Positions 54,992 to 64,000 of a DNA stretch of 64,000 bases are shown piece by piece. A program made the translations under genes and the position numbers. The notes under the pieces are model-generated. The model searched no databases. It was not told where the DNA came from and saw only the letters and a program-made list of their open reading frames with translations. Source of the stretch: Hartmannibacter diazotrophicus (lineage in GTDB: Bacteria > Pseudomonadota > Alphaproteobacteria > Rhizobiales > Pleomorphomonadaceae). Positions within the stretch are counted from its first letter, which is position 1. Every line of letters starts with the position of its first letter. Location of the stretch: the NCBI RefSeq assembly GCF_900231165.1, contig NZ_LT960614.1:5100001-5164000 (forward strand). Reading direction: 5' to 3'.

Positions 54992-55623
54992 TGGGTCGGA
55001 TGGCCTCCGTTCTGAAGCCCGCGCAGGCCCGGCCGCAGCGGCGGGGACGCGCCGCCTGGGATGCACGCCACAATACCTATTGCGTGCGCATCCTGCCGGG
55101 AGAGGCCTATACGACCGGGGCCGGGGACGAGATGATCGTCACCATCCTCGGTTCCTGCGTCGCCGCCTGCGTGCGCAATCCCTGGACCGGCTTTTGCGGC
55201 ATGAACCACTTCATGCTCCCCGAAAGCGAGACCGGCGAGTGGAACGGCGCGACGGCCGCCATGCGCTACGGCAACTACGCCATGGAGGCCCTGATCAACG
55301 AGGTGCTGAAGTCGGGCTGTGCGCGGCGTGAGCTGGAAATCAAGCTCTTCGGCGGATCGAACCTCGCCAACGGCGCCAGCCGCGTCGGCGACAAGAACAT
55401 CGACTTCGTCCTGAAGTATCTCGCGGCGGAAGGCCTGAGGGTCACGGCCTCCGACCTCGGCGGTCCGGTCGGGCGGCGCATCCACTTCTTCACGAAGGAC
55501 GGTTCGGTCAAGCGCCTTCTCATGAAGCCGACCAACGCCGGCACCCTGCTGGCCGACGAACTCAAATACCGCATCGCCATCAACGAGACGTCCGTCGGTG
55601 GCGACGTCGAGCTGTTCGACTGA
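54991..55623 (+). CDS. cheD: Chemoreceptor glutamine deamidase CheD
   Basis: A 210-residue CheD that deamidates receptor glutamines. The catalytic cysteine is in TILGSCVAACVRNPWTG and the histidine in GMNHFMLPE, with LEIKLFGGSNLA after. An N-terminal basic extension of about 35 residues is present. It begins in the last base of cheR and ends 8 bases before cheB. Confidence 0.94.
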   Translation: MGRMASVLKPAQARPQRRGRAAWDARHNTYCVRILPGEAYTTGAGDEMIVTILGSCVAACVRNPWTGFCGMNHFMLPESETGEWNGATAAMRYGNYAMEALINEVLKSGCARRELEIKLFGGSNLANGASRVGDKNIDFVLKYLAAEGLRVTASDLGGPVGRRIHFFTKDGSVKRLLMKPTNAGTLLADELKYRIAINETSVGGDVELFD

Positions 55624-55631
55624 GGGGGCCC

Positions 55632-56696
55632 ATGCCGCAACGCGCCATCAAGGTTCTGATTGTCGACGACTCGGCCCTCATCCGGCAGATGCTGTCCGCG
55701 ATGCTTGCCGACGATCCCGGCATCGAGGTCGTCGGCACTGCGCCCGACCCGCTTGTCGCGCGCGAGAAGATCAAGCAGCTCAATCCGGACGTGGTCACGC
55801 TGGACATCGAGATGCCGCGCATGGACGGCCTCGACTTCCTGAACCGGATCATGACCTTGCGCCCGACACCGGTGGTGATGGTCTCCTCCCTGTCGCAGAA
55901 GGGCGCCGAGGCCAGCCTGAAGGCCATGGAGCTGGGCGCGGTCGACGTGGTCGCCAAACCCATCGAGGATCTTGCGACGGCCTTCCCCGCCATGCGCGAC
56001 GAGATCGTCGCCAAGGTCAGGGCGGCGGCCGGCGCCCGCTTGCGGCGCCGGGAGCGGATCGACGCGGCGGAGCCGCTTCAGGCGCCGCCGGGATTCAGGT
56101 CCACGGAAACGGTAGTGGCGATCGGCGCCTCCACGGGGGGAGTCGAGGCGATCACCGAGGTGCTGACGCGCCTGCCGGCCCGTTCGCCGGCCATCGCCAT
56201 CACCCAGCACATGCCGCCGGCCTTCACCAAGGCCTTCGCCCGCCGCCTCGACAGCCTCTGCGCCATCACGGTCGCGGAAGCCGAGGACGGCACCCGCATG
56301 ATGCCGGGCCATGCCTATGTCGCGCCCGGTGACCGGCATCTGCGCGTCGTGCGCTCGGGCGCCAACTATGTCTGCCGGGTCGGCGGCACCGATCTTGTCA
56401 GCGGCCATTGCCCGTCGGTCGATGCTCTCTTCCGGTCGGTGGCCGAGAATGTCGGCGGCAATGCGGTGGCGGTCATTCTCACCGGCATGGGACGGGACGG
56501 GGCCGAGGGCCTTGCCGCCATCCGCCAGGCGGGAGGGCGGACCGTTGGGCAGGACGAGGAAAGTTCGGTGGTCTACGGCATGCCCAAGGCGGCCTTCGAG
56601 CTTGGCGGCGTCGAACAGCAACGATCGCTCGGCGATGTCGCCGGGGCGATCCTGACACTCTCTTCGGAAAGGCGCGGCGATGCGATCCGCATTTGA
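55632..56696 (+). CDS. cheB: Chemotaxis response regulator protein-glutamate methylesterase CheB
   Basis: A 354-residue CheB. The receiver has D11/D12 and phospho-acceptor in [12 protein letters not shown]. The methylesterase has the Ser-His-Asp triad in [19 protein letters not shown] and [11 protein letters not shown]. It removes methyl groups from receptors when phosphorylated by CheA and opposes CheR. The start is preceded by GAGGGGG. Confidence 0.96.
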   Translation: MPQRAIKVLIVDDSALIRQMLSAMLADDPGIEVVGTAPDPLVAREKIKQLNPDVVTLDIEMPRMDGLDFLNRIMTLRPTPVVMVSSLSQKGAEASLKAMELGAVDVVAKPIEDLATAFPAMRDEIVAKVRAAAGARLRRRERIDAAEPLQAPPGFRSTETVVAIGASTGGVEAITEVLTRLPARSPAIAITQHMPPAFTKAFARRLDSLCAITVAEAEDGTRMMPGHAYVAPGDRHLRVVRSGANYVCRVGGTDLVSGHCPSVDALFRSVAENVGGNAVAVILTGMGRDGAEGLAAIRQAGGRTVGQDEESSVVYGMPKAAFELGGVEQQRSLGDVAGAILTLSSERRGDAIRI

Positions 56697-56806
56697 GACG
56701 GCAGCAGGCAACCGGATCGAAGGGACCGCCCGGCCAAGCCGGGGCAGGACCCGCACAGGCAGGCGATGCCCCGCCCCCGTGGTTTCGAATGACGAAAGGA
56801 CGAAGA

Positions 56807-57967
56807 ATGCTCTTCAGCCAGCGCAAGCTTGACGTCGCCGACGCGGCGGAAGTCGTTGAGGTCGCTGACGCGCCGGATCGGGCATTCGGCATCTCCGGGG
56901 TGCCCGGGCCAGCGGCGGCAGCGGAGGCCGGCAGCCGCGAGGCGGCCGTCGATCTGCTCTCCCGCCTGCTCCAGCTCAACGAGGTCCAGCGCGATTCCCT
57001 GCGCTACTTCATGACCGAGACCATGTCGGTTTCCGATTATGTCGAGGGCCATGTCCAGGAGTTGACCGAGCGGTTCCAGCGCCTTGCCGTCGCGTCCAGC
57101 GAACAGACCGAAGTCGTCCGAGGACTGGCCGGTGAGATCGGGGCGGTCGAATTCGAGGGCGAGAGGCTGCCGATCAGCGGCCTCGTCTCGAACCTGTCCG
57201 AGATCATGCAGGATTTCTTCGAGCGCGTGGTCTACCTCTCCTCGCGGGGTGTCTCGCTGGCCTACACGCTCGACGACGTCCTCGTCGTCCTGAAGCAGAT
57301 GCAGGGCAGCATCTCCGAGATCGAGCGGATCAACCGGCAGACGCATCTCCTGGCGCTCAACGCCAAGATCGAGGCGGCCCGCGCCGGCGACAAGGGCCAG
57401 GGCTTTGCCGTCGTCGCCAACGAGGTGCGCATCCTCGCCAATTCCGTCAACGATCTCTCGGCCGGGCTGAAGGAGCAGATCGAGCAGGTCAGCGAGGGCC
57501 TCAGGACCGGGTACCAGAAGGTCCAGGAGATCGCCACGGTGGACGTGTCGGAGACCAATCTGGCCGCAAACTCGCGCCTGCAGTCGATGATGGAAGGCCT
57601 CGTGTCGCAAAGCGAGATGATCGGCGAGGCCCTGACGACCTCGGTCCGCAACAGCGAACTCATCTCCAACGACATCGCCGCCTCCGTGATCGGCCTTCAG
57701 TTCCAGGACCGCGTGAAGCAGAGGCTGGAGAACGTGACCGATGGTCTCGATGAACTGACGAAGGTGACGGCCGAGACCGCCTCCGCCGAGGCGGCCAGGA
57801 TGGCTGCGCCGGACCGCGCCGGGATCGAGGCGATGGCCGAACGCATCGCCACTCGCTTCAAGCTGGGCGAAACGCGTCAGGGCTACGCGTCGGCGCTCGG
57901 GCTTGCAGTCAGCGAGCCGGCACAGCCGGCGAGCGCTGGCGACGACGACGACATCGAGCTTTTTTGA
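56807..57967 (+). CDS. Soluble methyl-accepting-type signalling protein
   Basis: A 386-residue protein with no membrane segment. A charged N-terminus (1-45) precedes a long helical coiled coil and a short MCP signalling tip, [36 protein letters not shown]. The C-terminus is DDDDIELF. It could couple CheA to a cytoplasmic input or act as a scaffold between the chemotaxis array and the following STAS/PP2C module. ATG 56807 has AAAGGA upstream; the open frame further back overlaps cheB in another phase. Confidence 0.88.
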   Translation: MLFSQRKLDVADAAEVVEVADAPDRAFGISGVPGPAAAAEAGSREAAVDLLSRLLQLNEVQRDSLRYFMTETMSVSDYVEGHVQELTERFQRLAVASSEQTEVVRGLAGEIGAVEFEGERLPISGLVSNLSEIMQDFFERVVYLSSRGVSLAYTLDDVLVVLKQMQGSISEIERINRQTHLLALNAKIEAARAGDKGQGFAVVANEVRILANSVNDLSAGLKEQIEQVSEGLRTGYQKVQEIATVDVSETNLAANSRLQSMMEGLVSQSEMIGEALTTSVRNSELISNDIAASVIGLQFQDRVKQRLENVTDGLDELTKVTAETASAEAARMAAPDRAGIEAMAERIATRFKLGETRQGYASALGLAVSEPAQPASAGDDDDIELF

Positions 57968-57987
57968 CAGGAAGGGACGGCATTTCC

Positions 57988-58293
57988 ATGGACTTGCAGA
58001 CCACCAAGGGCAGCGACGGATTCGTTGCCAAACTGAGCGGGAAGATGATGTTTTCCGACAACGTTGCCTTCCGTCTGCTGCTGCAGGATGTGCGGGCATG
58101 CGGCGCGCCCTGCTGCGTCTTCGACGTTTCGGAGCTGACGTCGATCGATTCGGCGGGTCTCGGCATGCTCGTGATCGCGGCCGAAGCCGCCAAGTCGCAG
58201 GGCTGGGAGATGGTCGTGCGCAAGCCGGAGGGGCAGGTGAAGCAGCTTCTCGCACTCGCCCGTTTCGACAAGCTCATGACCATCCGGGATTGA
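57988..58293 (+). CDS. STAS-domain anti-sigma-factor-antagonist-like protein
   Basis: A 101-residue STAS protein of the SpoIIAA/RsbV type with a normal phosphosite, FDVSELTSIDSAGLGMLVIAA (serine in DSAG). It should be phosphorylated by a HATPase kinase and dephosphorylated by a PP2C phosphatase, both encoded next. AGGAAGG lies about 11 bases before the chosen ATG. The receptor-like gene ends 20 bases upstream, so it is in the same operon. Confidence 0.9.
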   Translation: MDLQTTKGSDGFVAKLSGKMMFSDNVAFRLLLQDVRACGAPCCVFDVSELTSIDSAGLGMLVIAAEAAKSQGWEMVVRKPEGQVKQLLALARFDKLMTIRD

Positions 58294-58296
58294 GAC

Positions 58297-59535
58297 GTGC
58301 TGATCGTATCAGAATTCGACGACGATGACCGCCTGGCGACCCCGCTTGGCATCGCCGATCCGGAACAGGCGCTCGACGGCCTGGTGGATGCGCGCATCCT
58401 CATCGTCGATGACAACCGCGTGAGCCGGTCCGTGGTCGAGATCAACCTCGTCCGGGCGGGCTACACCAACATCCGCACTGCGGACGACGGCGAGCAGGGC
58501 CTGAAGACCGTCTTCGACTGGCATCCGCACCTGATCATCACCGACATGCTGATGCCGAAGCTCGACGGCTTCGACTTCTGCCGCTGGCTGCGGGCCGAGC
58601 CGCGCTTCAAGGCCATCCCGGTCATCGTTCAGACGGTGCTGGACGCACCGGAATTGCGCGGCGACATTTTCGACGCCGGCGCGACCGATCTCATCGTCAA
58701 GCCCATCAACGGCCGCGAACTCCTGAGCCGCGTCCGCGTGCATCTGGAGCGCCGGCGTCTGATCGACCACCTGTCCGACTATCAGAACCGCCTCAACGAG
58801 GAACTGCGCGCGGCCCGCGACATGCAGTGCCAGCTCATGCCGGCGGCGGAGGATATCGCCGAGCTTTGCCGGAAATACCCGATCGAGGTCGCGAGCATGT
58901 GCGAGCCCTCGTCCCTCGTCAGCGGCGACCTTTGGGGGATCGACCAGCTGTCGCCGACGGCCCTGCGCATCTGGACGGCCGATTTCACGGGCCACGGCAT
59001 CTATTCGGCCCTCAACACCTTCCGCCTCCACACCTATCTGAAGGCCGGCAACGCCAGTGCCTACGATCCCGGCGAGTGGCTCGGCGAGGTGAACGCCTTC
59101 CTGTGCAAGGTGCTGCCCGTCGGCCAGTTCGCCACGATGCTCTGCACGGTGATCGATTTCTCCGCCGGCTCGCTCGCCGTTGCATCCGCCGCCGCGCCCT
59201 ATCCGATCCATTCGGAAGGGGATGATTTCCGTCTTCTGCCGCTCGACGGCCTGCCGCTCGGCATTCTCCCGAGCGCCTCCTACGAAACATCGACGTTTCC
59301 CTTCGGCAGCGGCGCGACCCTCTTCGCCTATTCCGACGCGCTGATCGAAACGCCCGAAGCGGATGCCCCGGCATTGCCGCCCGAAAAGGTCGCGGACTTC
59401 ATGGCGGCGAACCGGTCTCGCCCGCTGGAGGCCATCCGATCCGAACTGGTCGAGAGGCTCGATGCTGCGGCACCGGCGGGTCTCACCGACGATCTGACCA
59501 TGATCCTCATCCGTCATCTGGGGGCGCCGCAATGA
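58297..59535 (+). CDS. Response regulator with PP2C/SpoIIE-type phosphatase domain
   Basis: A 412-residue protein. The receiver (about 33-155) has ILIVDDNRVSR and phospho-acceptor D83 (LIITDMLMPKLDG). A helical linker (about 155-200; HLSDYQNRLNEELRAARDMQ) leads to a PP2C/SpoIIE phosphatase with metal-binding motifs SLVSGDLWGI and TADFTGHGI and a final LTDDLTMILIRHL. It links phosphotransfer, probably from CheA, to dephosphorylation of the adjacent STAS protein. It starts with GTG three bases after the STAS stop and overlaps the kinase gene by four bases. Confidence 0.92.
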   Translation: MLIVSEFDDDDRLATPLGIADPEQALDGLVDARILIVDDNRVSRSVVEINLVRAGYTNIRTADDGEQGLKTVFDWHPHLIITDMLMPKLDGFDFCRWLRAEPRFKAIPVIVQTVLDAPELRGDIFDAGATDLIVKPINGRELLSRVRVHLERRRLIDHLSDYQNRLNEELRAARDMQCQLMPAAEDIAELCRKYPIEVASMCEPSSLVSGDLWGIDQLSPTALRIWTADFTGHGIYSALNTFRLHTYLKAGNASAYDPGEWLGEVNAFLCKVLPVGQFATMLCTVIDFSAGSLAVASAAAPYPIHSEGDDFRLLPLDGLPLGILPSASYETSTFPFGSGATLFAYSDALIETPEADAPALPPEKVADFMAANRSRPLEAIRSELVERLDAAAPAGLTDDLTMILIRHLGAPQ

Positions 59536-60179
59536 CCGGTCAACGCAACGACAAGCGCGCCGACGCCGAGCAGTCGATCCGCGACTATCTGGCCAGCAAC
59601 AAGCCGGCAACGGGCCGCCTCGTGATGGGTGTCTTCGAGATCCGCACGCTCGCGGAGGCCGAGCATCTGTCGACCCTGCTGGCGGCCAACTGTCCGGACC
59701 CCGACAAGGTCGTATCGGGGGTTTGGGAGCTTCTGTCCAACGCCATCGAGCACGGCAATCTCGGCATCGATTTCGAGACGAAGACGAAACTGCTGCTCGA
59801 AAACCGCTTTGACGAAGAGATCGGGAAGCGGCTGGCCGATCCCCGCTTTGCCCACAGGGTTGCCAGGGTCGAATTCCGGCACGGCCGTTCGCGCATCCGG
59901 CTGACGGTCGAGGACGAAGGCGAGGGCTTCGACTACAAGTCCTTCCTCGACGCCGAGTTTTCGCTCGACCGGCCGAACGGACGAGGCATCGCCATCGCCT
60001 CGCGCTTCTGCTTCGACAGGATGACCTACCGGGGGCGGGGCAATCGCGTCGACGCATTCCTCGATCTTCCACGCCGCAAGAGGGCCCCCGGACTGCACAC
60101 GGCGGGAATGCCGGCGCCGTCTGAAAGCGGCGGCCAGAAGAGCCTCGAAGAGAGCCTCCCGCCAGTTGCCGGAGGCTGA
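59532..60179 (+). CDS. HATPase-type (RsbW/SpoIIAB-like) anti-sigma kinase
   Basis: A 215-residue GHKL ATPase without a dimerisation/HisKA domain. N box WELLSNAIEHGNLGID (about 67-82), G1 VEDEGEGFDY and G2 GRGIAIASRFCFD. In partner-switching systems such a protein phosphorylates the STAS antagonist and sequesters another factor. A 35-residue tail after the domain (GLHTAGMPAPSESGG) is low-complexity. Its start overlaps the phosphatase stop (ATGA). No sigma factor gene follows, so the switched target is not visible. Confidence 0.88.
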   Translation: MTGQRNDKRADAEQSIRDYLASNKPATGRLVMGVFEIRTLAEAEHLSTLLAANCPDPDKVVSGVWELLSNAIEHGNLGIDFETKTKLLLENRFDEEIGKRLADPRFAHRVARVEFRHGRSRIRLTVEDEGEGFDYKSFLDAEFSLDRPNGRGIAIASRFCFDRMTYRGRGNRVDAFLDLPRRKRAPGLHTAGMPAPSESGGQKSLEESLPPVAGG

Positions 60180-60187
60180 AAACGACA

Positions 60188-60219
60188 GCGCCGCCCGCCG
60201 GTGGTCCGGCGGACGGCGC
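60188..60219. terminator. Strong hairpin between the che operon and lpdA
   Basis: GCGCCG-C-CCGCCGG (60188-60201) pairs with CCGGCGG-A-CGGCGC (60206-60219), loop TGGT, one mismatch. It is placed 9 bases after the last che-operon gene and before the convergent lpdA. There is no T run. Confidence 0.6.
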
Positions 60220-60242
60220 CTGCTGGTCCGGAACGGTGCCGC

Positions 60243-61646
60243 TCAGATGTGGATGGCGCGCTTCTCGACGGCGAGCGCTGCTTCCTTCACCGCCTCCGAC
60301 ATCGTCGGGTGGGCGTGACAGGTGCGCGCCAGATCCTCCGAAGACCCGCCGAATTCCATCAGCACGGCGGCCTCGTGGATCATTTCGCCGGCGCCCGCGC
60401 CGAGGATATGGACGCCGAGCACCCGGTCCGTTGCCGCATCGGCCAGCACCTTGACGAAACCGTCGGTCTTGAGCGATGCGCGGGCGCGGCCGTTGGCCGT
60501 GAACGGGAACTTGCCGATGTTGTAGGCGATGCCGGCGGCCTTCAGCTCTTCCTCGGTTTTGCCGACGGAGGCGACCTCGGGCATCGTGTAGACGACGCCC
60601 GGAATGACGTCGTAGTTCACATGGCCCGCCTGACCGGCGAGGATTTCCGCCATCGCCACGCCCTCGTCCTCGGCCTTGTGGGCGAGCATCGGGCCGACGA
60701 TCACGTCGCCGATGGCATAGATGCCCGGCACCGACGTCTGGTAGTGCGCGTCGGTGGCGACACGGCCGCGCTCGTCGAGCGTCACGCCCACTTCGGCAAG
60801 GCCAAGACCGTCGGTGAAGGGCTTGCGGCCGACGGCGACAAGCACGACGTCCGCCTCGATGGTCTCGGCAGCGCCGCCCGCGGCCGGCTCGAAGGTGAGG
60901 CTGGCGCCGTTGGCGGTCGGCGTCACACCCGTCACCTTGGCGCCGAGCTTGAAGTCGAAGCCCTGCTTGGCCAGCATGCGCTGGAACTGCTTGGCGACGT
61001 CGCCGTCCATGCCGGGCAGGATGCGGTCGAGATATTCGACGACCGTCACCTTGGCGCCGAGGCGGCCCCAGACCGAGCCGAGTTCAAGGCCGATGACGCC
61101 CGCGCCGATCACGACGAGATGGCCCGGCACCGTCTCCAGCTTGATCGCGCCGGTCGAGGAGACGACGGTTGTCTCGTCGATGCTGATGCCCGGCAGCGTC
61201 GCGACGTCCGAGCCGGTGGCGATCACGATGGACTTGGCTTCGAGCGTCGTCTTGGCGCCATCCTCGGCGGTCACTTCCACCTTGCCGGCCGCAACGATCC
61301 GGCCCGTGCCGTGATGGGCCTCGATCTTGTTCTTCTTGAAGAGGAAGGCGACACCCGACACGTTGGCGTCCACCGTGGTGTCCTTGTGCGTCATCATCGC
61401 CGGCAGGTCGAGTTCCGGCGTGCCGACCTTGATGCCGAGCCGGTCGAAGACATGGCCCGCTTCCTCGAACATTTCCGAGGCGTGCAGCAGGGCCTTCGAC
61501 GGGATACAGCCGATGTTGAGGCATGTGCCCCCATATGTGGCGCGCTTCTCGACGACCGCGACCTTCATGCCCAGCTGGGCGGCGCGGATGGCGCAGACAT
61601 AGCCGCCGGGGCCGGTGCCGATGACGATCAGGTCGTAGCTGGACAT
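60243..61646 (-). CDS. lpdA: Dihydrolipoyl dehydrogenase (E3)
   Basis: A 467-residue flavoprotein disulfide reductase that reoxidises dihydrolipoamide in 2-oxo-acid dehydrogenase complexes. FAD motif [21 protein letters not shown], redox pair C42/C47 ([17 protein letters not shown]), NAD motif [19 protein letters not shown] and the C-terminal [13 protein letters not shown]. It is the last gene of the odhA-odhB-SDR-lpdA cluster. Confidence 0.96.
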   Translation of the reverse strand: MSSYDLIVIGTGPGGYVCAIRAAQLGMKVAVVEKRATYGGTCLNIGCIPSKALLHASEMFEEAGHVFDRLGIKVGTPELDLPAMMTHKDTTVDANVSGVAFLFKKNKIEAHHGTGRIVAAGKVEVTAEDGAKTTLEAKSIVIATGSDVATLPGISIDETTVVSSTGAIKLETVPGHLVVIGAGVIGLELGSVWGRLGAKVTVVEYLDRILPGMDGDVAKQFQRMLAKQGFDFKLGAKVTGVTPTANGASLTFEPAAGGAAETIEADVVLVAVGRKPFTDGLGLAEVGVTLDERGRVATDAHYQTSVPGIYAIGDVIVGPMLAHKAEDEGVAMAEILAGQAGHVNYDVIPGVVYTMPEVASVGKTEEELKAAGIAYNIGKFPFTANGRARASLKTDGFVKVLADAATDRVLGVHILGAGAGEMIHEAAVLMEFGGSSEDLARTCHAHPTMSEAVKEAALAVEKRAIHI

Positions 61647-61688
61647 TGGTGCCTCTTCATTGGAGTTCGTTGGCGGGAGAGGAAAGGA

Positions 61689-62447
61689 TCAGGGCAGGAT
61701 TGCCCGGGCGCCGGAGACATCGAGGATGGCGCCGGTGGTGTAGGAGGCCTCGTCGGAAAGCAGCCAGAGAATGGCCTTGGCGCATTCCTCGGCCGTTCCG
61801 GCGCGCTTCATGGGAAGCGAGGCTTCCATTTCTGCGACGCGGTCCGGCTGGCCGCCGCTCGCGTGGATGTCGGTGGCGATGATGCCGGGGCGGATGGCGT
61901 TGACGCGGATACCCTCGGCGGCGACTTCCTTGGCAAGGCCGACGGTGAAGGTGTCGATCGCGCCCTTGGCGCTGGCATAGTCGACATAGTTCGCCGGCGC
62001 GCCGAGCTTGGCGGCCGCCGAGGAAAGGTTGACGATGCCGCCGCCCTCGCCGCCATGCATGGTGGAAAGCCGCTTCACGGCCTCGCGGGCGCAGACGATC
62101 GATCCGATGATGTTGATCCGCATCATGCGCTCGAGGCGCTCGAGGCTCATCTCGTCGACCCGCGCCGACAGGTCGACGACGCCGGCATTGTTGACGAGGC
62201 CGGCGAGGCGTCCCTGAGCGTCGGCATGGGCGAACATCCTGAGGATATCCGCCTCCGATCCGACATCGCCCTGGACGACCGAGGCACGGCCGCCGGCCGA
62301 GGCGATGGTACCGGCGACGGTTTCGGCCGCCGCCTGGTTGCCGACGTAGTTGACGACGACATGATAGCCGGCCCGTCCCGCGAGGATCGCGGTCGCGGCG
62401 CCGATGCCGCGGCTCGCGCCGGTGATCAGGAGAACGCCTTCGGCCAT
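61689..62447 (-). CDS. SDR-family NAD(P)-dependent oxidoreductase
   Basis: A 252-residue short-chain dehydrogenase: cofactor motif LITGASRGIGAATAILAG, NNAG at LVNNAGVV, catalytic YVDYASAKGA (YxxxK) and PGIIATDIHASGG. Such a gene commonly lies between odhB and lpd in rhizobia; its substrate is unknown. About 42 bases separate it from lpdA. Confidence 0.9.
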   Translation of the reverse strand: MAEGVLLITGASRGIGAATAILAGRAGYHVVVNYVGNQAAAETVAGTIASAGGRASVVQGDVGSEADILRMFAHADAQGRLAGLVNNAGVVDLSARVDEMSLERLERMMRINIIGSIVCAREAVKRLSTMHGGEGGGIVNLSSAAAKLGAPANYVDYASAKGAIDTFTVGLAKEVAAEGIRVNAIRPGIIATDIHASGGQPDRVAEMEASLPMKRAGTAEECAKAILWLLSDEASYTTGAILDVSGARAILP

Positions 62448-62473
62448 CGCTTCGTCCCTAACCGTTCGTCAGC

Positions 62474-63697
<1,224 letters not shown>

Positions 63698-63796
63698 TGT
63701 TCTCGTCTCGTCAAATCGGGAAAGGAAGGATCGAGGCGGCGGGCCTGGCCTGTGTGGCCGGTCGGGGGCCGGCCGCCTCGAACGATCGAACGCGGG

Positions 63797-64000
63797 TTAC
63801 TCGGCGAAGGCGTCGTCGAGGAAAGCCTGCAACTGTTGCATATGCTTCGACATCAGGCCCGTGGCCGTGGCGGCGGACGGCGGACGTCCGATATAGCGCA
63901 GGCGCTGCGACTTGGACCCCGTCTGCCTCAGCACCCAGTCCATGTAGGGATCGACGAAGGCCCAGGAACCCATGTTCTTGGGCTCTTCCTGGCACCAGAC
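63797..64000 (-). CDS. odhA: 2-oxoglutarate dehydrogenase E1, C-terminal end only
   Basis: The minus-strand frame from the window edge reads VWCQEEPKNMGSWAFVDPYM, then RYIGRPPSAATATGLMSKHM and ends FLDDAFAE, stop TAA at 63797-63799. This is the conserved C-terminus of OdhA/SucA, which decarboxylates 2-oxoglutarate. It lies upstream of odhB, 99 bases away. The rest is beyond the window. Confidence 0.93.
   Translation of the reverse strand, partial: VWCQEEPKNMGSWAFVDPYMDWVLRQTGSKSQRLRYIGRPPSAATATGLMSKHMQQLQAFLDDAFAE

Overview
The window reads as one contiguous piece of an alphaproteobacterial chromosome, most likely from the order Hyphomicrobiales (Rhizobiales). The evidence is the high GC content and codon use, the gene orders (rpsO-pnp, sucA-sucB-SDR-lpdA, choXWV facing bet genes, cysD-cysNC), a candidate MmgR/alpha-r8 small RNA, and several long palindromic intergenic repeats of a kind common in this order. 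There is no sign of phage, insertion sequences, CRISPR arrays, tRNAs or rRNAs. It looks like a metabolically versatile, motile heterotroph.

Layout. 1-2.5 kb: end of rpsO, then pnp with a strong terminator. 2.7-9.2 kb: regulators, namely a SorC-type repressor, a hybrid histidine kinase preceded by a small exported cysteine-free SUOX-like protein, an HD-GYP response regulator and a MarR protein. 9.2-18 kb: a DadA-like oxidase, an amidase, a four-gene TadG/TadG/TadE/TadE cluster whose two TadG genes arose by duplication together with their leaders, and a second DAO-family oxidase. 18-22 kb: sulfate activation (cysQ, cysD, cysNC). 22.6-26.8 kb: an OafA-like acyltransferase and acetoacetyl-CoA synthetase. 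27.1 kb: the small-RNA candidate.

27.2-36.7 kb is a catabolic island: creatininase-family and RidA proteins on the minus strand, and on the plus strand an NMT1-type ABC transporter, a cytosine-deaminase-like amidohydrolase, an FAD oxidase, a flavodoxin-fold reductase and a second RidA-like protein. A D-amino-acid transaminase closes it. The transporter leader contains a hairpin with an asymmetric internal loop followed by a terminator-like hairpin, which fits the layout of an NMT1-motif (xanthine-I) riboswitch.

36.7-44.7 kb handles choline and glycine betaine: choXWV on the minus strand, and on the plus strand a single uninterrupted reading frame joining the BetI repressor to betaine aldehyde dehydrogenase (BetB), then betA. 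Two TTG-N10-CAA dyads in the divergent region are likely BetI operators. 44.8-46.9 kb: a HerA-like ATPase.

47.5-60.2 kb is a complete chemotaxis operon (STAS, cheY, cheA, cheW, a double-PAS receptor ending in DWKEF, cheR, cheD, cheB, a soluble receptor-like protein). It continues without a break into what looks like a full partner-switching module: STAS antagonist, response regulator with a PP2C/SpoIIE domain, and a HATPase-type kinase. 60.2-64 kb: lpdA, an SDR oxidoreductase, odhB and the 3' end of odhA on the minus strand.

The observations I rate highest are the BetI-BetB fused frame, the candidate riboswitch, the MmgR-like RNA beside a PHB-cycle gene, and the chemotaxis/partner-switch operon. 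All functional calls rest on motifs and context read by eye; no database search was run.
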